From the NCBI GenBank assembly GCA_018652335.1, contig JABICI010000105.1:1-34216 (forward strand): DNA of 34,216 nucleotides, given 5' to 3'. Within the stretch, counting starts at the first letter, position 1, and every line of letters begins with the position of its first letter. Position numbers and translations under genes: made by a program. The notes under the pieces were generated by a model. It had not been told where the DNA came from and ran no database searches. It was given only the letters and a program-made list of their open reading frames with translations. This document shows, one piece after another, positions 16,903 to 25,242 of the stretch. Origin of the DNA: Flavobacteriales bacterium. GTDB lineage: Bacteria; Bacteroidota; Bacteroidia; Flavobacteriales; BACL11.

Positions 16903-18645
16903 TTCAATTGTAAAAGGAAGTCTAGCTTGTACTTTATCTCTACTAAGTAGATTTTCAATTGGCTTTGTCAATTCAGTTCGTACTCCTATTTTATCAAGTA
17001 AAATATTTGAAATATTTGAGCCTGAGGCAAATTTAGTTGCAAATTCTGAAAAAGGATCTTTCTTTTTTGGAAGTGATATAATACGATAATCATCAATATT
17101 AGCTAATGTTGATGCTATATCAATAGCTTTCTCAATGCCACCGTATGTGTCAATTAAACCTATTCTCTTTGCATCGTATCCTGTCCAAATTCTTCCTTGT
17201 CCAATCTCATCAACAGATGATTTACTAATATTTCTACCTTCTGAGACATGACTGATAAATGTCTCATAAACATTTGCTATACTTTTTTGAATCTTTCTTT
17301 TTTCATAATTAGTTAGTGGTCTATTAATCCCCATGTCAGCATATTTATTTGTGTTTGCTGTATCAATAGTAATTCCTAATTTGTTTTTATAGAAATTTTG
17401 TAAGTTAGGTATCATGCCAAACACACCTATTGAGCCAGTAAGCGTTGTAGGATTTGCTACAATACTATCTGCAGCACACGCAATATAGTAACCGCCACTT
17501 GCCGCATAATCACCCATAGAAACCACAAATGGTATTTTTGCTTCTTTCGTCAATATTGTTTCTCTCCATATTACATCTGAAGCTAAGGCACTACCTCCAC
17601 CCGAATTAATTCTAAAGACAATGCCTTTAACATTTTTATCTTCTCTGGCATCTTTAATCGCTTTAGCAGTAGTTTCTGAACCAATGCTGCTTTCGCTTCC
17701 CTTACCAGAACTTATTGAACCAGTGGCATAAATTATAGCAATTTTATTTCTACTAATATCTTTTGTATTGACTTTCACACTAGAGTACTTGTTAATAGAA
17801 ATTATATTCAACTTTTCACTTTGGGATAGAGATAATAAGCTGTCATTAACCTGATCTTGATACATTAAAGCATCAACATAATTTAATTCAATACAAGATT
17901 TAGCATTTTCTAACGAGAGTTGATTTGCATGATTTTGAACCTCAGAAATAGTAAGGCCTCTTTGATTAGCAATGCTGTCCATTAAATTATCAGCTATTGA
18001 GTTAAGAAAAAGGGACATCTGTTTTCTGTTTTCTGCGCTCATTTCAGTTAAAGTAAAAGGCTCAACTGCGCTTTTAAATTTTCCGTGTCTAATAATTTGC
18101 ATATCTATATCAAGTTTTTCTAGTAGACCTTTATAAAACATTGGAGATGCAGACAGTCCTTTTAAATCTATTACACCTTCAGGATTCAAATAGATGCTAT
18201 TTGAAATAGAGGATAAGTAATAAGATAATTGTGAATATACTTCTGAGTAAGAGATAATTCGCTTTCCAGTCTTTTTGAATTCAAGTAGTTTGTTTCTAAT
18301 TTCTTCTGTTTGTGATAAGCCAGCATTTACAATTGTATTATTTAAATAGATAGCAACTATATTGTCATCATATTTAGCTTTTTCAATATTATCAAGAACT
18401 TCCTTTAACTCTAAATTATCTAACATTTCTCCTGTAAAATTGAATGCTTCTAAGGGATTTGTTGGACTTCTCTCAACTATGGTATTATTAGATAAATCTA
18501 TTTTAAGAATACTATTCTTCTTAATTTTAACTTCATTATCAGTACTTGCAATTGAAAAAATTACTAGCATTATTATTAATAATAGTAGTATTGAAGAAAC
18601 TATACCAATTATAGTTGATAATATATTTTTTAAAAATGATTTCAT
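16894..18645 (-). CDS. sppA: Signal peptide peptidase SppA (67 kDa type)
   Basis: SppA is a membrane-anchored serine/lysine dyad protease that degrades cleaved signal peptides. One N-terminal membrane segment (residues 12-33) is followed by two tandem Clp/crotonase-like halves. Catalytic Lys191 lies in RHGKFKSAVEPF and the nucleophile Ser383 in MGDYAASGGYYIA. The frame can be extended 10 codons upstream to 18675, but a perfect minus-strand -7 box lies at 18665-18672, inside that extension. The ATG at 18643-18645 (MKSFLKNILST) is therefore the better start (583 residues). Convergent with DUF2797 (9-nt overlap) and divergent from folK. Confidence 0.95.
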   Translation of the reverse strand: MKSFLKNILSTIIGIVSSILLLLIIMLVIFSIASTDNEVKIKKNSILKIDLSNNTIVERSPTNPLEAFNFTGEMLDNLELKEVLDNIEKAKYDDNIVAIYLNNTIVNAGLSQTEEIRNKLLEFKKTGKRIISYSEVYSQLSYYLSSISNSIYLNPEGVIDLKGLSASPMFYKGLLEKLDIDMQIIRHGKFKSAVEPFTLTEMSAENRKQMSLFLNSIADNLMDSIANQRGLTISEVQNHANQLSLENAKSCIELNYVDALMYQDQVNDSLLSLSQSEKLNIISINKYSSVKVNTKDISRNKIAIIYATGSISSGKGSESSIGSETTAKAIKDAREDKNVKGIVFRINSGGGSALASDVIWRETILTKEAKIPFVVSMGDYAASGGYYIACAADSIVANPTTLTGSIGVFGMIPNLQNFYKNKLGITIDTANTNKYADMGINRPLTNYEKRKIQKSIANVYETFISHVSEGRNISKSSVDEIGQGRIWTGYDAKRIGLIDTYGGIEKAIDIASTLANIDDYRIISLPKKKDPFSEFATKFASGSNISNILLDKIGVRTELTKPIENLLSRDKVQARLPFTIELK

Positions 18646-18664
18646 TTGATTAATTTTTATTGGA

Positions 18665-18672
18665 CAAAAATA
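18665..18672 (-). promoter_or_regulatory. -7 box of sppA
   Basis: TATTTTTG on the minus strand, exact TAnnTTTG match, 19 nt before the ATG at 18645. It decides the start in favour of 18645 over 18675. Confidence 0.5.
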
Positions 18673-18704
18673 CAATTATTAATAGTCTATTCTTTCTTTC
18701 TTAT

Positions 18705-18712
18705 TACTTTTG
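18705..18712 (+). promoter_or_regulatory. -7 box of folK
   Basis: TACTTTTG, exact TAnnTTTG match, 16 nt before the folK ATG. Divergent from the sppA box, with 32 nt between the two. Confidence 0.55.
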
Positions 18713-18728
18713 ATTAAATTTAATACGT

Positions 18729-19214
18729 ATGAATGTTGCATATTTACAATTAGGAAGTAATATTGGAGATAGACTTAAAGAACTATCAAGCGCTGTCAAT
18801 TGTATAAAAGAAGAAATTGGAAATGTTCTTTCCGTCTCTAAGATTTATCAAAGCACGCCTTGGAGAGTTGAAGGGCAAGAGAATTATCTGAATCAAATTA
18901 TTAAGATTGAAACAAATTTATCATCTAATGAACTGTTAAGGGGCGTGCTTTTAATTGAAAATAATTTAGGCAGAATAAGGATAGAAAAATGGGGGGAAAG
19001 ATTAATAGATATTGATATAATCTTTTATAATGACGATATTATTGAAACTATAGATCTGTGTATTCCGCATAAACATATGCATGAAAGAAATTTTGTTTTA
19101 GTTCCATTAAATGAGCTGGCACCACTTTATGTTCATCCCAAATATAAAAGAACAGTAAATCAATTACTTAATGAAACTAAAGATAATGAACAAGTAATTT
19201 TATATGATGTATAA
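18729..19214 (+). CDS. folK: 2-amino-4-hydroxy-6-hydroxymethyldihydropteridine pyrophosphokinase
   Basis: HPPK moves pyrophosphate from ATP to 6-hydroxymethyl-dihydropterin in folate synthesis. 161 residues, normal. The start AYLQLGSNIGDR, then STPWRVEGQENYLNQ (pterin loop), then the signature WGERLIDIDIIFYND with the two metal-binding aspartates, and IPHKHMHERNFVLVPLNELAP are all conserved. It overlaps the next kinase gene by 11 nt, so the two are co-translated. A -7 box lies 16 nt upstream. With folE and folA in the window, three steps of the folate pathway are represented. Confidence 0.96.
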   Translation: MNVAYLQLGSNIGDRLKELSSAVNCIKEEIGNVLSVSKIYQSTPWRVEGQENYLNQIIKIETNLSSNELLRGVLLIENNLGRIRIEKWGERLIDIDIIFYNDDIIETIDLCIPHKHMHERNFVLVPLNELAPLYVHPKYKRTVNQLLNETKDNEQVILYDV

Positions 19215-19833
19215 ACATATTGCAATAGAAGGTAATATTGGAAGTGGAAAAACAACATTATCCAAAATGTTGTCTAGGGATAATAATGCTAGATTACTGT
19301 TAGAAGCATTCGCTGAGAATCCCTTTTTACCTAAGTTTTATAGAGAACCTTCAAAACATGCATTCGCCTTGGAATTATTTTTTATGGCTGAAAGATACCA
19401 ACAGTTCAAGCTAATAAAAAATCAAGATTTATTCAAAAATCAGATAATTTCAGATTATTTTTTCGTCAAATCAAAGCTTTTTGCTCAAACAAATCTTAAT
19501 AAAGACGAAATGCAACTATTTAATAGATTATATGAGATAACTTCTTCGTCAATTCCATCACCTGATTTGGTAGTTTACTTATATTCAGATATAAATAGAT
19601 TACAAAAAAATATTAAAAAAAGAGGTAGAGATTTTGAACAAAAAATTAGTGATGGTTACTTACACAGTATACAAGATAAATACCTAGATTATTTACGAAA
19701 ACAAAATGATTTTCCAGTGCTATTAATTGATGTTACTTTGGTTGACTTTGTTTCTGATAAATCTGTTTATAATCGTATAAAGGATATTTTAAAATTACAA
19801 TATAATCCTGGTATTTCTAAAATAGACTTATGA
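19204..19833 (+). CDS. Deoxynucleoside kinase family protein (copy 2, lacks DR(S/T) arginine)
   Basis: A 209-residue member of the deoxynucleoside kinase family. The P-loop is EGNIGSGKTT at residues 9-18. LEAFAENPFLPKFY corresponds to the conserved E-x-x-x-NP region of copy 1. Where copy 1 has DRTIFED, this protein has SDYFFVKSKLFA, so the usual arginine is replaced; KKRGRDFE keeps the LID arginines. The protein may use another substrate or have lost the nucleoside kinase role; from memory this variant occurs in other Bacteroidota next to folK. Two ATG codons (19204, 19207) are possible. It overlaps folK by 11 nt, so it is the second gene of that operon. Confidence 0.85.
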   Translation: MMYKHIAIEGNIGSGKTTLSKMLSRDNNARLLLEAFAENPFLPKFYREPSKHAFALELFFMAERYQQFKLIKNQDLFKNQIISDYFFVKSKLFAQTNLNKDEMQLFNRLYEITSSSIPSPDLVVYLYSDINRLQKNIKKRGRDFEQKISDGYLHSIQDKYLDYLRKQNDFPVLLIDVTLVDFVSDKSVYNRIKDILKLQYNPGISKIDL

Positions 19834-19860
19834 TGTTGTCGTAATGATTTTATATAAATA

Positions 19861-19886
19861 GAAAAACTCCATATGAAGCTTTTTTA
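19861..19886. terminator. Weak hairpin between convergent dNK (copy 2) and OmpA/TPR lipoprotein
   Basis: AAAAACTCCAT is followed by an imperfect complement ATGAAGCTTTTTT, with mismatches. The T-run on the plus side and A-run on the minus side could act in both directions. Weak. Confidence 0.35.
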
Positions 19887-19901
19887 TGATTATTAATAAT
19901 A

Positions 19902-21566
19902 TTACTTTGTTAAATCAATGAAATTGCTATCAGATCGTAAGTTGTAAAATTCATAATCGTTAACTGCTTCTGATTTAAACTTAGAATTAGCGTTAATAGC
20001 TTTTTTAAGCATATTAATAGCTCCATCATTATCTCCAGACCTAACCTTTGCTATTGAATTAAGATAATAGCACTCTGCGGTAGATTCATTGCAAGCAACA
20101 TTGTTTGATCCGTTCATTAATTTAGCTAGTGTCGCGTTATGTGATTTGCTGTTTTTGAAGTAACGAATTGCTTTATTATATTCTCCTTGTCTTATATCTA
20201 ATATTGCTTGGTTCCTTTCAGTTGTATTTGCTTTGTCAAATAAAACTTGAGCATTTGCTAGTTCACCAATTCTTGCTGCAATAATTCCTTTGTTTGTACT
20301 TATGTCAGAATTTTCTTCTTTAATTGATGTTGCTTTGTTAAGATAATCCATTGCAGAATTTAGATCGCCATTTGCTATGTGAATACAAGCAATATTATTG
20401 TACCCCCTCCAATCATTGTGAAGTTCAACTGCTTTATTGTAGATTTTGGTCTGATCAACTTCATTATCAGCTAATGTAGCTGAAAATAATAATTCTTCTA
20501 CACTTAATTCATTTGGATTAGTAATAGATAAAGAGGCAATTTCCTCATCAGATCTTTTAGGTTCATAAGATCTAATAATTATTGTCGCCTTTCTTAATTG
20601 AGGTAAAACATTATCTTCTATAGCATCATATATTTCAGCCAAATCTCTAATTTGTTGTTCTCTTACTTCAACATCAGATATAGAGTTAACAATGTTATTT
20701 ATTTTTCTTTTATCTTTAATATTAGAATCTTTTATTAAAGACTCAAATCCTTCCCAATCTTCACCAACAGATGATTCAGTATATAGGTCATTATTTCTTG
20801 CACCTTCTACTTTCAATGATCTTAACAATCTCTTAGTATAATTTAACGTGCTCTTCATTCTTTTCTCTGATACATTGTCATTCATATTAACTGCTCCTTC
20901 AGGAGAAGCATATGATATGATTTCTATAGAATGAGTTTTATAGCCTTTTTTAGAAAATTTCTTTAATTCAGTAATGTCTGCATCGCTTTTTTCAGTTGTT
21001 CTGATATTTGACTGATTAACTAAAAAGTATATAGTTGCTGACTCCTCTAAAATAGTCTCATGTTCATATCCATGATTATTGTTTGCTAAATCTTCATTGT
21101 CTTTAACTCTTGTTGACGTAGCAATAACTCCATTAGCGATATTAACAGGTCCTAAAACCTTTTCTTTGTCTTTCTGCTTAGCAGTAGCTCTTATTTCTAG
21201 GCGAGCATTTAACATTTTATCTGTATAGGTAATTTTATCTTGGTATTTAAAGCCTCCTCCTGTAGCATTGAATATTGTAGCTTCTCCTCCTGTAGCTTCT
21301 TCTCCTTGAATAATGATGGTTTTAAATGCTGTTTCTCCTTCATTATATACTAGTACTGGTGTGAAATCAACTGTCGCTTTTTTTGCAAAATATTTTGCAG
21401 GAAAATTTGCGTCTAAGTTTAGAGATACCTTTCCACCATGAGCTTGAAGTACTGGAGGTGTAGTTGTGAAGTTAACTGTATCGTATTTAGTTGCCATTTG
21501 ATCTATACCACAGCTACTAAAAAATATAATTGCAGTAAGAATATATGAGAATTTAAAGGTCTTCAT
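19902..21566 (-). CDS. OmpA-like / TPR outer-membrane lipoprotein
   Basis: A 554-residue lipoprotein: hydrophobic start and lipobox FFSSC with Cys19. Residues 25-165 are a beta-rich region with many T/V/K strands. About 178-345 resembles an OmpA-like peptidoglycan-binding domain, seen as IYFLVNQSNIR, IEIISYASPEG and a (N)xxVSEKRMKS segment. About 365-530 consists of tetratricopeptide-type helical repeats (for example GDLNSAMDYLNKATSIKEEN, GEYNKAIRYFKNSK, GDNDGAINMLKKAINANSK). It probably links the outer membrane to the cell wall or scaffolds other envelope proteins. A -7 box lies 31 nt upstream at 21597-21604. It stands alone. A similar layout occurs in other Bacteroidota; partner unknown. 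Confidence 0.8.
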   Translation of the reverse strand: MKTFKFSYILTAIIFFSSCGIDQMATKYDTVNFTTTPPVLQAHGGKVSLNLDANFPAKYFAKKATVDFTPVLVYNEGETAFKTIIIQGEEATGGEATIFNATGGGFKYQDKITYTDKMLNARLEIRATAKQKDKEKVLGPVNIANGVIATSTRVKDNEDLANNNHGYEHETILEESATIYFLVNQSNIRTTEKSDADITELKKFSKKGYKTHSIEIISYASPEGAVNMNDNVSEKRMKSTLNYTKRLLRSLKVEGARNNDLYTESSVGEDWEGFESLIKDSNIKDKRKINNIVNSISDVEVREQQIRDLAEIYDAIEDNVLPQLRKATIIIRSYEPKRSDEEIASLSITNPNELSVEELLFSATLADNEVDQTKIYNKAVELHNDWRGYNNIACIHIANGDLNSAMDYLNKATSIKEENSDISTNKGIIAARIGELANAQVLFDKANTTERNQAILDIRQGEYNKAIRYFKNSKSHNATLAKLMNGSNNVACNESTAECYYLNSIAKVRSGDNDGAINMLKKAINANSKFKSEAVNDYEFYNLRSDSNFIDLTK

Positions 21567-21596
21567 GTCTGGATGTATTAAAATTTATTATTATTA

Positions 21597-21604
21597 CAAA
21601 TGTA
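21597..21604 (-). promoter_or_regulatory. -7 box of the OmpA/TPR lipoprotein gene
   Basis: TACATTTG on the minus strand, exact TAnnTTTG match, 30 nt before the ATG. No matching -33 TTG. Confidence 0.5.
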
Positions 21605-21656
21605 AATAAAAATTTCAGGGGTAAGAGATGTTTTTTTTAGTGTTATTCACATTTAA

Positions 21657-21704
21657 TGTTAGTAATTAGCTAGTGATAAGTTGATACTTTTTCTATTACT
21701 AACA
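21657..21704. repeat. Inverted repeat downstream of trmH-like gene
   Basis: TGTTAGTAATTAG (21657-21669) pairs with CTATTACTAACA (21693-21704): 12 bp with one bulged T and a 23-nt loop. There is no T-run directly after it on the minus strand. It could be a terminator for the methyltransferase gene or a protein-binding site in the 150-nt gap. No other feature is seen in this gap apart from the -7 box at 21597-21604. Confidence 0.45.
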
Positions 21705-21716
21705 TAAAAAATATAG

Positions 21717-22253
21717 TTAGTTTTTAAAAGAAACTAATTTATTCCATAATTCCCAAATAACAATACCTGAACTAACGGATATATTTAAAGAATGTTTAGT
21801 CCCAAATTGAGGAATTTCAATTATTTCATTACAAAGATTTATCACATCATTGTTTACGCCATCTACTTCGTTACCAAATATTATTGCAATTGGATCTTTT
21901 GAGATATTAAAATTATTAAGCATTGTAGACTCTTTTACTTGCTCAACACCGATAATTTGATAGTTATTTTTTTTTAATTTTAACACGGCATCAATTGTAT
22001 TATTCTCATAATCCCAATCTACAGAATTAGTTGAGCCAAGTGCAGATTTTCTGATATCTTTATTTGGTGGGGTTGGAGTAATACCACATAGTATTATTTT
22101 TTCAATTAAAAAAGCATCAGAAGTTCTAAACACTGATCCTACATTTAAAGAGCTTCTTACATTGTCTAAAACAATCGTTATTGGAGTTTTTCTAGATTTT
22201 TTAAATTCTTCAATTGATATTCTTTCTAAATCCTTGTTTTTTAACTTCTCCAT
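21717..22253 (-). CDS. SPOUT-family RNA 2'-O-methyltransferase (TrmH/SpoU type)
   Basis: A 178-residue TrmH/SpoU-family methyltransferase using S-adenosylmethionine. Motif 1 is [17 protein letters not shown] with the catalytic-region arginines, motif 2 is [13 protein letters not shown], and motif 3 is [25 protein letters not shown]. These form the knotted SAM-binding site. The short length, with no substrate-binding N-terminal extension, suits a tRNA or small-target enzyme; the exact modified nucleotide is unknown. It is divergent from mutS; its -7 box faces the mutS box. ATG at 22251-22253. Confidence 0.88.
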   Translation of the reverse strand: MEKLKNKDLERISIEEFKKSRKTPITIVLDNVRSSLNVGSVFRTSDAFLIEKIILCGITPTPPNKDIRKSALGSTNSVDWDYENNTIDAVLKLKKNNYQIIGVEQVKESTMLNNFNISKDPIAIIFGNEVDGVNNDVINLCNEIIEIPQFGTKHSLNISVSSGIVIWELWNKLVSFKN

Positions 22254-22265
22254 CCTTTATATTTG
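22234..22265 (+). promoter_or_regulatory. Promoter of mutS
   Basis: TTG at 22234-22236, 21-nt spacer, then TATATTTG at 22258-22265, both matching consensus. It lies partly inside the 5' end of the divergent methyltransferase gene. It is downstream of the upstream-most mutS ATG (22214), so that ATG cannot be the start of a transcript from this promoter. Confidence 0.6.
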
Positions 22266-22268
22266 TTG

Positions 22269-22276
22269 CAAAATTA
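22269..22276 (-). promoter_or_regulatory. -7 box of the SPOUT methyltransferase gene
   Basis: TAATTTTG on the minus strand, exact TAnnTTTG match, 15 nt before the ATG at 22253. It faces the mutS -7 box (22258-22265) only 3 nt away. No -33 TTG at a normal distance. Confidence 0.5.
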
Positions 22277-22288
22277 AACAATAAATTT

Positions 22289-24889
22289 TTGATAAATAAG
22301 AACAAAAAAAAGAAAGTTACTCCTCTAATGGGGCAGTATAATAAAATAAAAGCCAAACACCCTGGTGCACTATTATTATTTAGGGTAGGTGACTTTTATG
22401 AAACTTTTGGAGAAGATGCAATATCTGTATCTTCAATTTTAGGTATTGTACTTACTGCTAGAAACAATGGAGATTCTAAAATTGAACTTGCAGGTTTCCC
22501 GCATCATTCTTTAGACACTTATTTGCCTAAATTAGTAAGGGCAGGAAGAAGAGTTGCAATTTGTGATCAGCTTGAAGAAGCAAAAGCTACAAAAGGAATT
22601 GTTAAAAGAGGAGTGACAGAACTGGTAACTCCTGGAGTTTCTTATAATGATCTTACTTTAGAAAACAAAAGAAATAATTTTCTTGCAACAATTTATTATG
22701 GAAAGTTATATATGGGAATATCTTTTTTAGATGTTTCAACTGGTGAATTTTTAGTTGGAGAGGGAACTAAAGATTACATAGATAAACTTCTTAATAGTTT
22801 TGAACCGATGGAGATAATTTATCAAAAAGATAAAAAAAATAAAATAGAAATAGATTTTAATATAACCTCTTCTACTTTCATGCTCGAAGACTGGGTATTT
22901 AATTTTGACTACGCAAATGAGTTGTTAAATAAACAGTTTGATACAAAGTCATTAAAAGGGTTTGGTATTTTAGATCTTCAAGAAGGAGTAGTCGCCGCAG
23001 GAGTAGCACTACATTATTTAAATGAAACAAAGCATCAGAAAACAAAGCATATTCTTAATATTAGCAGAATTCATAAAGATCATTATGTCTGGATGGATAG
23101 ATTCACTATAAGAAACCTTGAATTATTTTCTTCAACTAACGAAGGAGCTGTTACATTAATAGATGTTTTAGATAATACAAAATCCCCTATGGGAGGAAGA
23201 ATGCTTCGTAGATGGTTAGCGCTCCCTTTAAAAGATGTTAATCATATTAAGTTAAGACATCAGATTGTAGATGAAATATTTAGTGATGATGTTATTACGG
23301 ATTTATTGATTAAAGAAATAAGAGCAATTGGGGATTTAGAGAGGTTAATTTCGAAAGTTGCAACTTTAAGAATCAATCCAAGAGAGTGTTTCAGGCTTAA
23401 AGACGCACTCTTATCACTAAAACCTATTAAGAATCTATGCAACATAACAAATGTCAATGCACTTAGAGATATTTTAAATAAGATTGATTTATGTGGTAGT
23501 ATCATCTCAAAGATTGAAACAGAAATAAGTGATGATCCACCATTACTAATACACAAGGGAAATGTTATAAAAACAGGCTTTAATAAAGAATTAGATGATT
23601 TGAGATCAATTCAAAGTTCTGGAAAAGATTTTCTGAATAAAATTCTTGATAGGGAGATTAAAAATACAGGAATTAATTCTTTAAAAATTTCATTTAATAA
23701 TGTTTTTGGATATTATTTAGAAGTCAGAAATAAATATAAAGATCAAGTACCTTCTAATTGGATAAGGAAGCAAACTCTTGTTAATGCTGAAAGGTATATA
23801 ACAGAAGAATTGAAAGAATATGAAAATAAGATTATAAGTGCTGAGGATAAGATTCAAACTATTGAGAGTAGACTTTATAACGATTTAGTTCAAAGTCTTA
23901 CTGAATTTATTGAACCTATTCAAATAAATGCAAATTTAGTGTCTCAACTTGATTGTCTACTTAGTTTTTCATTAATAGCAAAAAAAAATAATTACTGTAA
24001 ACCACAAGTGAATATTAGTTCGAAATTAGTAATTAAACAAGGAAGACATCCAGTTATTGAACAACAATTAGATGCTGGCGATACTTATGTTCCTAATGAT
24101 ATATTTTTAGATAGAGATCAGCAACAGATAATGATGATTACAGGGCCTAATATGTCTGGTAAATCAGCCTTGTTAAGACAAACCGCCTTAATTGTATTAA
24201 TGTCTCAGATAGGTAGCTATGTACCTGCCAATTCTGCTGAAATAGGATTGGTAGATAAGATATTTACTAGAGTCGGTGCTTCTGATAATATTTCAATGGG
24301 AGAATCTACTTTTATGGTTGAAATGAGTGAGACAGCAAGTATTTTAAATAATCTTTCTGAAAATAGTTTGATTTTGATGGATGAAATTGGACGCGGAACA
24401 AGCACATATGATGGCGTCTCAATTGCTTGGGCAATTGCAGAGTATTTACATAATCATAAAACCAAGGCAAAAACATTATTTGCAACTCATTATCATGAAT
24501 TAAATGAAATGGCTAAAGAGTTTTCTCGAATAAAAAATTATAACGTTTCTGTTAAGGAAAATGGAAAGAATATTATTTTTATTCGAACTCTAAAGCAAGG
24601 GGGAAGTGAGCATAGTTTTGGGATTCATGTTGCAAAGATTGCAGGTATTCCAAAAAAAGTTATTGAAAAAGCATCTAAGATATTAAAGAAGTTAGAAACT
24701 ATAAAAGGAAGAAGTGAGAGATCTAATTCTTTGCACGAAGATGATGATTTGCAATTAAGTTTTTTTAAACTAGATGATCCTGTACTAGAAAAAATTAGAG
24801 ACGATATAAATCATTTGGATATCAACTCATTAACACCAATTGAAGCGTTAAACAAATTAAATGAAATCAAAAAACTATTACTAAAGTAG
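22289..24889 (+). CDS. mutS: DNA mismatch repair protein MutS, TTG start
   Basis: MutS recognises mismatches and starts repair. Starting at the TTG at 22289 gives 866 residues. Mismatch-binding F-x-E is in [12 protein letters not shown]. The ATPase has Walker [15 protein letters not shown], Walker [17 protein letters not shown], and a signature region between them ([19 protein letters not shown]). A longer frame begins with an ATG at 22214, but that lies upstream of a well-formed promoter and has no resemblance to MutS. A start just before the lysine run fits the family ([16 protein letters not shown]). The ATG at 22328 (MGQYN) is the alternative. No mutL is in the window. Confidence 0.96.
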   Translation: MINKNKKKKVTPLMGQYNKIKAKHPGALLLFRVGDFYETFGEDAISVSSILGIVLTARNNGDSKIELAGFPHHSLDTYLPKLVRAGRRVAICDQLEEAKATKGIVKRGVTELVTPGVSYNDLTLENKRNNFLATIYYGKLYMGISFLDVSTGEFLVGEGTKDYIDKLLNSFEPMEIIYQKDKKNKIEIDFNITSSTFMLEDWVFNFDYANELLNKQFDTKSLKGFGILDLQEGVVAAGVALHYLNETKHQKTKHILNISRIHKDHYVWMDRFTIRNLELFSSTNEGAVTLIDVLDNTKSPMGGRMLRRWLALPLKDVNHIKLRHQIVDEIFSDDVITDLLIKEIRAIGDLERLISKVATLRINPRECFRLKDALLSLKPIKNLCNITNVNALRDILNKIDLCGSIISKIETEISDDPPLLIHKGNVIKTGFNKELDDLRSIQSSGKDFLNKILDREIKNTGINSLKISFNNVFGYYLEVRNKYKDQVPSNWIRKQTLVNAERYITEELKEYENKIISAEDKIQTIESRLYNDLVQSLTEFIEPIQINANLVSQLDCLLSFSLIAKKNNYCKPQVNISSKLVIKQGRHPVIEQQLDAGDTYVPNDIFLDRDQQQIMMITGPNMSGKSALLRQTALIVLMSQIGSYVPANSAEIGLVDKIFTRVGASDNISMGESTFMVEMSETASILNNLSENSLILMDEIGRGTSTYDGVSIAWAIAEYLHNHKTKAKTLFATHYHELNEMAKEFSRIKNYNVSVKENGKNIIFIRTLKQGGSEHSFGIHVAKIAGIPKKVIEKASKILKKLETIKGRSERSNSLHEDDDLQLSFFKLDDPVLEKIRDDINHLDINSLTPIEALNKLNEIKKLLLK

Positions 24890-24897
24890 ATTTTGAT

Positions 24898-24927
24898 TTT
24901 GTGGAATAGATTTTTTCTTTAAATTTG
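24898..24927 (+). promoter_or_regulatory. Promoter of tRNA-Gly / tRNA-Leu pair
   Basis: TTTG at 24898-24901, 18-nt spacer, then TAAATTTG at 24920-24927. The tRNA-Gly starts 12 nt after the -7 box. The following CCGTCCTT resembles the CGGTCCTT after the tRNA-Leu(UAG) promoter. Confidence 0.65.
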
Positions 24928-24938
24928 CCGTCCTTATT

Positions 24939-25010
24939 GCGAGTGTAGCTCAGGGGTAGAGCATCACCTTGCCAAGGTGAGGGTCGTGAGTTCGAATCTC
25001 ATCACTCGCT
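24939..25010 (+). tRNA. tRNA-Gly (anticodon GCC)
   Basis: Acceptor GCGAGTG (24939-24945) pairs with CACTCGC (25003-25009), discriminator T at 25010. The anticodon stem TCACC/GGTGA encloses TTGCCAA, anticodon GCC. D-arm AGCTCAGGGGTAGAGC and T-arm GTGAGTTCGAATCTCAT are complete. CCA is not encoded. The next tRNA starts 22 nt later, so they share a transcript. Confidence 0.96.
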
Positions 25011-25032
25011 CAAAGATGTTCATCTAAATACT

Positions 25033-25116
25033 GCCCGGGTGGTGGAATTGGTAGACACGTTGGACTTAAAATCCAATGAACATTTGTTCGTACGGGTTCA
25101 AGTCCCGTCCCGGGTA
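25033..25116 (+). tRNA. tRNA-Leu (anticodon UAA)
   Basis: Acceptor GCCCGGG (25033-25039) pairs with CCCGGGT (25109-25115) including a G-U pair, discriminator A at 25116. The anticodon stem TTGGA/TCCAA encloses CTTAAAA, anticodon UAA, reading UUA and UUG. The long variable arm (TGAACATTTGTTC) is class II. CCA is not encoded. UUA is the dominant leucine codon expected in this AT-rich genome. Confidence 0.96.
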
Positions 25117-25120
25117 CATA

Positions 25121-25154
25121 GCGGGAGGTTATCTAAAGATAGTCTCCCGTTTTT
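25121..25154 (+). terminator. Rho-independent terminator after the tRNA pair
   Basis: GCGGGAG (25121-25127) pairs with CTCCCGT (25144-25150), with an inner stem TATC/GATA and a loop TAAA. A T-run follows to 25154. It sits 4 nt after the tRNA-Leu. Confidence 0.88.
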
Positions 25155-25218
25155 GTTTTATAGCGGCAAGATTTTCTTCCTTTTTTTCTGTAGGAGATTA
25201 CTATTAAATAATATTTAT

Positions 25219-25226
25219 TAAAATTG
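25219..25226 (+). promoter_or_regulatory. Candidate -7 box of the second SPOUT methyltransferase gene
   Basis: TAAAATTG, one mismatch from TAnnTTTG, 16 nt before the ATG at 25243. Weak. Confidence 0.3.
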
Positions 25227-25242
25227 CAGAATATCATTTACA

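Noticed and set aside
16844-17089. Plus-strand frame of 81 codons over the end of DUF2797 and sppA
   Set aside because: Overlaps two supported genes in other frames and has no recognisable family.
18645-18675. Ten-codon N-terminal extension of sppA
   Set aside because: The -7 box at 18665-18672 falls within it, and MKSFLKN is the family-like start.
25039-25221. Plus-strand frame of 60 codons over tRNA-Leu(UAA) and its terminator
   Set aside because: It reads through a tRNA and a hairpin terminator; no family resemblance.
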